Source: Chromatiales bacterium (GTDB lineage Bacteria; Pseudomonadota; Gammaproteobacteria; UBA6429; Thiohalophilaceae). Taken from it: a stretch of 40,654 nt of DNA. Both the position numbers and the translations under genes were made by a program. Positions 37,326 through 40,654 of this stretch are shown here, piece after piece (the stretch's first letter is position 1; every line of letters begins with the position of its first letter). The DNA lies in assembly GCA_027076325.1 (NCBI GenBank), contig JALTJZ010000058.1, positions 1 to 40,654 on the forward strand, written 5' to 3'. Under the pieces are notes generated by a model. That model had not been told where the DNA came from. It did no database searches and saw nothing but the letters and a program-made list of their open reading frames with translations.

Positions 37326-38158
37326 TCTCCACTCCTAGCGAGTAAGGGTTCATATGGGAATCGCAGCAATCTCTGCGCCACCATTAGTGGTTCCCAATTA
37401 CTTTCATCAACAGTAATACCGACACTCTTCATTGCAGACGCAATTGCCTCGTACCAGGCGCACCCAACCCCAAATTTTTCGAATTGTATTCGATAAAGCA
37501 CTTCAACGAGCGCTGGAAAATATATCGAGGAAATATTATTAACTCGTCCTGCCGTGGTGTTCATGTTTTTCTGCACGAGCTCATTTAGTTTTGTGCCTAC
37601 ACCAATCTTGATCTTGCTGTCGGTCAGTTCAACATCAAAGGACAACTCTGCCAGCTCAGGTTGCTCTTCAAGTTCAAATATATCTGCTCCTAATTGCAAT
37701 GGGGGAAGGCTGTAGTAGTGCTGATGCTCGTCTGAGATCGCCAATATGTCGCCCTTTCCGACATTAAATGCCAAGTCTTCGAAACCAGCTTCAAGATATT
37801 TGGGTCGAAATTCTTTTACTGCCTTCCTAGCCTTGACTATCAGCGTGAAATAGACGCTGCCGAATACGCTCTGCTCGTCAAAACTCAAGGTTTGCTGCGC
37901 AGCATTTGCAAGATCAATCACATCATAGAAATAGGTAGAATCACAGTGTATAGCAAGTGACACTGTTGCTTTATTTTCACTCACAAGCTGCTCTATATCA
38001 TCGTGTTTAATTTCAAAGTCTACTACTATCGAATGTGGAGTGCTTTCCTGGTTAACTTCCAGAGAAAAAGTAAAGTCACTATTGATATAATTGCTATCTG
38101 ATTCTGCCGGCCGCAGTATTGGCAAAGGAAATTGGCCCTTCAGATTATTAAATCTCAC
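37322..38158 (-). CDS. unrecognised 278-aa protein of the GHKL cassette
   Basis: No family recognised. The first two-thirds (1-170) look beta-rich with alternating hydrophobic residues (FTFSLEVNQ, SIVVDFEIKH, VSLAIHC, SVYFTLIVKARKAVKEF). The last third is helical (SIYFPALVEVLYRIQFEKFGVGCAWYEAIASAM). There is no signal peptide or membrane helix. It overlaps its neighbours by four bases on both sides (GHKL gene upstream, DUF6339-like gene downstream), which argues for a complex of the three products. A scaffold or DNA-binding adaptor role is a guess. Confidence 0.8.
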   Translation of the reverse strand: MRFNNLKGQFPLPILRPAESDSNYINSDFTFSLEVNQESTPHSIVVDFEIKHDDIEQLVSENKATVSLAIHCDSTYFYDVIDLANAAQQTLSFDEQSVFGSVYFTLIVKARKAVKEFRPKYLEAGFEDLAFNVGKGDILAISDEHQHYYSLPPLQLGADIFELEEQPELAELSFDVELTDSKIKIGVGTKLNELVQKNMNTTAGRVNNISSIYFPALVEVLYRIQFEKFGVGCAWYEAIASAMKSVGITVDESNWEPLMVAQRLLRFPYEPLLARSGE

Positions 38159-40020
38159 TTCTGATCCTCCTTGAGTACTGGTCGCATATCAATGACTCCA
38201 ACATTACGACTCAGGGTCAGTGCAAACGATTTTGGTGTTGAATTAGTTAACGGGATCCTTACATTGAGGCCACCGCTTGCAATTGAAGCATCTGGCACCG
38301 AACATGAATTGATCTTGATTGGCTTCGCATCTGTACCACTCCGAGATTCTTCTTCAGGCCAGAGCTCGACGAATCCTGAAATCGGTAGCGTCGAGAATTT
38401 TATCTGCCAAACTGATGGATCTGCAGTTCTCACAGAATGACATTGAATGGGTACAGGCTTTTTATCCCCTTTGCCACTTCCAGAACCTTTTCTACCACGC
38501 TTTTTGGTATTTTTGTTACCGCGACTTCCCTTACCACCTTTATTACCGCCACGAGTTTGGACTCCTAGATTGCGATAGCCTTTTCTTCCGCCGGGGTTAG
38601 TGGTAATGGAAGTAGGATCAGGTTCACTGCTTGTGTCATTCGATTGCGTATCATCACCAGGCTCCGTGAAGAACTCCCTGAGTTCTTCAATCGTACGTGT
38701 TGCTGTAACCTCCATCTTTGCATGTTTCTTGATGATTTCCCTGACCCCCCTCTCAAGTTCAAGCATAGAGTTTTTTAGCTGCTTAACTTCCCCCTCGTCC
38801 GCAATATAGCTAGTGGTAAGTTCACTATGTTCCGGATTTTCCATCCGCTTGATGGCCTCGCTTGAAGCATCATCTATTTTTCTGGGCCGAACGATAATAA
38901 TGAAATCTCTAGTGTTTGGAAAACGAACGAGGGGTTTTCCAAAGTGACCAAGCGTATCAGTAATATACATACCGTTTCGAATAAAACAGACTTTTTTGGG
39001 CAGACCTTCTGCGACCTTAATGAGAATCTCGAACTCGCCGAGATTCTCGACTGATAAATACTCCGATACGAATTCCTTTGCCGTAAAAGCCTCGACACAA
39101 TGCTGGGACAATTTTAGCCTTTCGAGCTCACCGGAAGATTTGGCTGCGTTTCTGACTTCTGAATCCGAAAAGTAACCCAGCACGGTGTTGTTATTCAAAA
39201 CCACTTTATTACCGTCGAGTGAGAATTGAAGATCTCCGTCATGGATAGCAACAAAAAAATTGCTTAACAGACTCGCGATGTACCCATGCGTCCATCCTTC
39301 CTTAAGTTCGATACGTGGCGCTACAATCGCAAGACACAGTCCCCTCTCATCTTTCTTCAGCCAGTTAGGTAAATCTTCTGCAGAGGTTTCGGGTACAAGA
39401 TTGTCGCCATTACCACCAAAGAAAATCTTGTGCGACATATTCTGACCATCGCTATTACTCCATGATGTCAAAACACTTTTCCCCATACAGTAGTATTCAC
39501 CAGCTTCGCCATAATTTGAGGCATAGAAAACGCAGCGAAGCTCACTTCCAGCAAAAGCTGCATTTTTTCCAATTCCAAATGAACCGGCTGAATAGACATT
39601 ATCTTTATCTGTTCTACCCTTAGACACGACAAGCGTATAGAACTTGCCACCTTTGCTGAATTCACCGCCCGCTCCCCGGGTACCTTCGTCAGAGATTAGA
39701 AGTATCTTTATCTTATCCTGCGAAAGTACCTTCTTTGCATTCAAAAAAAACTCTTCCCCTTTCTTTGAGTCTGTCGTGACTGCATCGTCATAACAGCGAT
39801 TTATAATGTCTCTGAACATACCCACATCGGGAATCTCTGAAACAGGCACATCCACCAAATCAAAGCTCATTTTGACCGGTCGGGTTTCAGACTCATCATT
39901 TGAGTTCTGGGCACACTCCCTGTTCACAGATGCAAGCAGATCCTTAAGAAAACCGTCAATATCATTGTCGGCAATACCTACATCTTCTATATCTGGTACT
40001 TGGCTAGTATGGATCTTCAT
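38155..40020 (-). CDS. GHKL-type (Hsp90/MutL/MORC-like) ATPase
   Basis: 621 residues. The N-terminal Bergerat-fold ATPase is visible: N box ECAQNSND (35-42), G1 box DEGTRG (111-116) and G2 box SAGSFGIGKNAAF (144-156). A transducer-like region follows. Next is a low-complexity linker very rich in G, K, R and S (DNA about 38459-38600), a likely nucleic-acid-binding tail, then a C-terminal beta-rich domain of about 110 residues. Related ATPases with restriction-modification genes have been described as prokaryotic MutL/MORC relatives. ATP-driven dimer clamping on DNA is the expected mechanism. The start at 40020 has AGAGGAA upstream; a longer frame to 40119 would overlap the preceding gene. Confidence 0.88.
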   Translation of the reverse strand: MKIHTSQVPDIEDVGIADNDIDGFLKDLLASVNRECAQNSNDESETRPVKMSFDLVDVPVSEIPDVGMFRDIINRCYDDAVTTDSKKGEEFFLNAKKVLSQDKIKILLISDEGTRGAGGEFSKGGKFYTLVVSKGRTDKDNVYSAGSFGIGKNAAFAGSELRCVFYASNYGEAGEYYCMGKSVLTSWSNSDGQNMSHKIFFGGNGDNLVPETSAEDLPNWLKKDERGLCLAIVAPRIELKEGWTHGYIASLLSNFFVAIHDGDLQFSLDGNKVVLNNNTVLGYFSDSEVRNAAKSSGELERLKLSQHCVEAFTAKEFVSEYLSVENLGEFEILIKVAEGLPKKVCFIRNGMYITDTLGHFGKPLVRFPNTRDFIIIVRPRKIDDASSEAIKRMENPEHSELTTSYIADEGEVKQLKNSMLELERGVREIIKKHAKMEVTATRTIEELREFFTEPGDDTQSNDTSSEPDPTSITTNPGGRKGYRNLGVQTRGGNKGGKGSRGNKNTKKRGRKGSGSGKGDKKPVPIQCHSVRTADPSVWQIKFSTLPISGFVELWPEEESRSGTDAKPIKINSCSVPDASIASGGLNVRIPLTNSTPKSFALTLSRNVGVIDMRPVLKEDQK

Positions 40021-40075
40021 TTTTATTCCTCTAAAGTATTTCCAGACTCCATCAAATGTAATCTGGCAATAAACA

Positions 40076-40303
40076 TTACAGTTTAAATATCTCGCCCTCT
40101 CCGGCACCTTTACTGTCAAATCGTGTTTTCATCTCATCGAGCCCTTTTTTCAGAGCTTTGTATATCGTTGCGACATCTTTTTCCGTATAAGAATAGTTAC
40201 TCCTGTTTGACAAATTTCCTATTAATTTGATGTCTTTAAGTGCACGAGTTACTCGCTTTTCAGCAAGCTCTACAAATTTTTTTCTATCCGCTTCTCTAGC
40301 CAT
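40076..40303 (-). CDS. small conserved-looking protein leading the GHKL operon
   Basis: 75 residues, basic, helical (MAREADRKKFVELAEKR). It contains an asparagine/serine-rich turn (LIGNLSNRSNYSYTEKDV) between two helices. I recognise no fold; it lacks a clear helix-turn-helix. AAGGGTG precedes the ATG. It is the first gene after the operator-rich promoter and 55 bases before the GHKL gene. It could be a regulatory or accessory subunit of the system. Confidence 0.75.
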   Translation of the reverse strand: MAREADRKKFVELAEKRVTRALKDIKLIGNLSNRSNYSYTEKDVATIYKALKKGLDEMKTRFDSKGAGEGEIFKL

Positions 40304-40334
40304 AAATACACACCCTTGATATTATTATATTTTT

Positions 40335-40393
40335 ACTATATATACAATTCGTATATATGTCAAATGTACGAATTATAGAATATACATTCTATA
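40335..40393 (-). promoter_or_regulatory. promoter and operator repeats of the GHKL operon
   Basis: On the minus strand a perfect TTGACA (40358-40363) and TATAGT (40335-40340) are 17 bases apart. Inverted arms AATTCGTA (40346-40353) and TACGAATT (40367-40374) flank the -35 box. A second perfect 8-bp inverted repeat, TATAGAAT/ATTCTATA, lies just upstream at 40374-40393. CGTATAT recurs at 40350, 40408 and 40427. A strong promoter covered by operators suggests tight repression. Confidence 0.75.
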
Positions 40394-40553
40394 GAGAAAT
40401 AAAGATACGTATATAATATATAGTAGCGTATATTTGTCGAATAAAAAGAGTTTAATTGAATGTGCAGTTTAATTTAACGTTATTTATTTTTATCTTTTAT
40501 ATAAATAAGGATAACCCCATCCCCTATTGAAGGTATATTAGCAAATTAACGCA

Positions 40554-40652
40554 TTAATAAATGCCGGTATGATGATGCCGACTTATCTCCAAAACAAGTG
40601 CTTTTTGTAACCCGGCGTCTTTTGCATAACTCGGCCATTTATCTACCGCGGC
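40554..40652 (-). CDS. 3' end of a gene, possibly a HipA-like kinase (partial)
   Basis: A minus-strand frame open from the right edge ends at a TAA (40554-40556), encoding 32 residues that include AVDKWPSYAKDAGLQ and end in EISRHHHTGIY. The W-x-x-[YF]-A-x-x-A-G pattern close to a C-terminus is reminiscent of HipA-type toxin kinases. This rests on family memory from a very short fragment, so the product is only a suggestion. About 250 bases of AT-rich, non-coding DNA separate it from the GHKL operon. Confidence 0.4.
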   Translation of the reverse strand, partial: AAVDKWPSYAKDAGLQKALVLEISRHHHTGIY

Positions 40653-40654
40653 GA

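Noticed and set aside
40021-40119. N-terminal extension of the GHKL ATPase
   Set aside because: It overlaps the upstream 75-aa gene and lacks the AGAGGAA ribosome site that precedes the ATG at 40020.
40304-40500. AT-rich repeats as a replication origin or CRISPR leader
   Set aside because: There are no repeat-spacer units, no DnaA-box cluster or iterons; the repeats fit promoter operators better.

Overview
The window looks like a chromosomal segment of a sulfur-oxidising gammaproteobacterium of moderate-to-low GC. The evidence is an adjacent soxY-soxZ pair beside a periplasmic DsrE-family protein, a complete nuoA-N operon followed by a DUF2818 gene, OxyR with the C199/C208 pair, a gamma-type initiator tRNA, a PEP-CTERM-like exported protein and SixA/MltF-type genes. 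The genus cannot be fixed from the sequence alone.

Layout. 1-191: a possible 3' end of a plus-strand gene, then tRNA-fMet (minus) with its own promoter and terminator. 192-5690: a sulfur/regulatory module (soxYZ plus; dsrE-like, NtrC-type regulator and sensor kinase minus). Four copies of the palindrome TGCATTTTGCA lie between these genes and look like the operator of the two-component system. The regulator has lost the GAFTGA loop needed to contact sigma-54. 5687-20868: the 14-gene complex I operon (minus) plus the DUF2818 gene, driven by a near-consensus sigma-70 promoter at 20840-20868. 20757-21276: a non-coding stretch with the nuo promoter and a long imperfect stem-loop. 21277-24397: a small membrane protein, a TerB-like protein overlapping mltF, and an exported PEP-CTERM-like protein preceded by a cluster of palindromes. 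24506-29097: an oxidative-stress block with oxyR, a Dyp-type peroxidase, a DUF2061 membrane protein, a peroxiredoxin-glutaredoxin fusion and glutathione reductase. The last three lie behind a candidate OxyR-controlled promoter. 29116-33290: a secreted S1-type serine protease, an alpha/beta hydrolase, a probable outer-membrane barrel, sixA and a small unknown protein.

33299-40400: a defence island on the minus strand. It holds vsr, a Dcm/M.EcoRII-like cytosine methyltransferase and an R.EcoRII-like type IIE endonuclease (a predicted CCWGG restriction-modification system). Upstream is a tightly coupled four-gene operon: a 75-aa protein, a GHKL (Hsp90/MutL/MORC-like) ATPase, an unrecognised 278-aa protein and a probable DUF6339 protein. 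The operon has a strong promoter wrapped in inverted repeats. This GHKL cassette attached to an EcoRII-type system is the best candidate in the window for a poorly described system. At the extreme right edge is the 3' end of another minus-strand gene whose C-terminus vaguely resembles HipA-like kinases.

No CRISPR array, insertion sequence, integrase or attachment site was seen.
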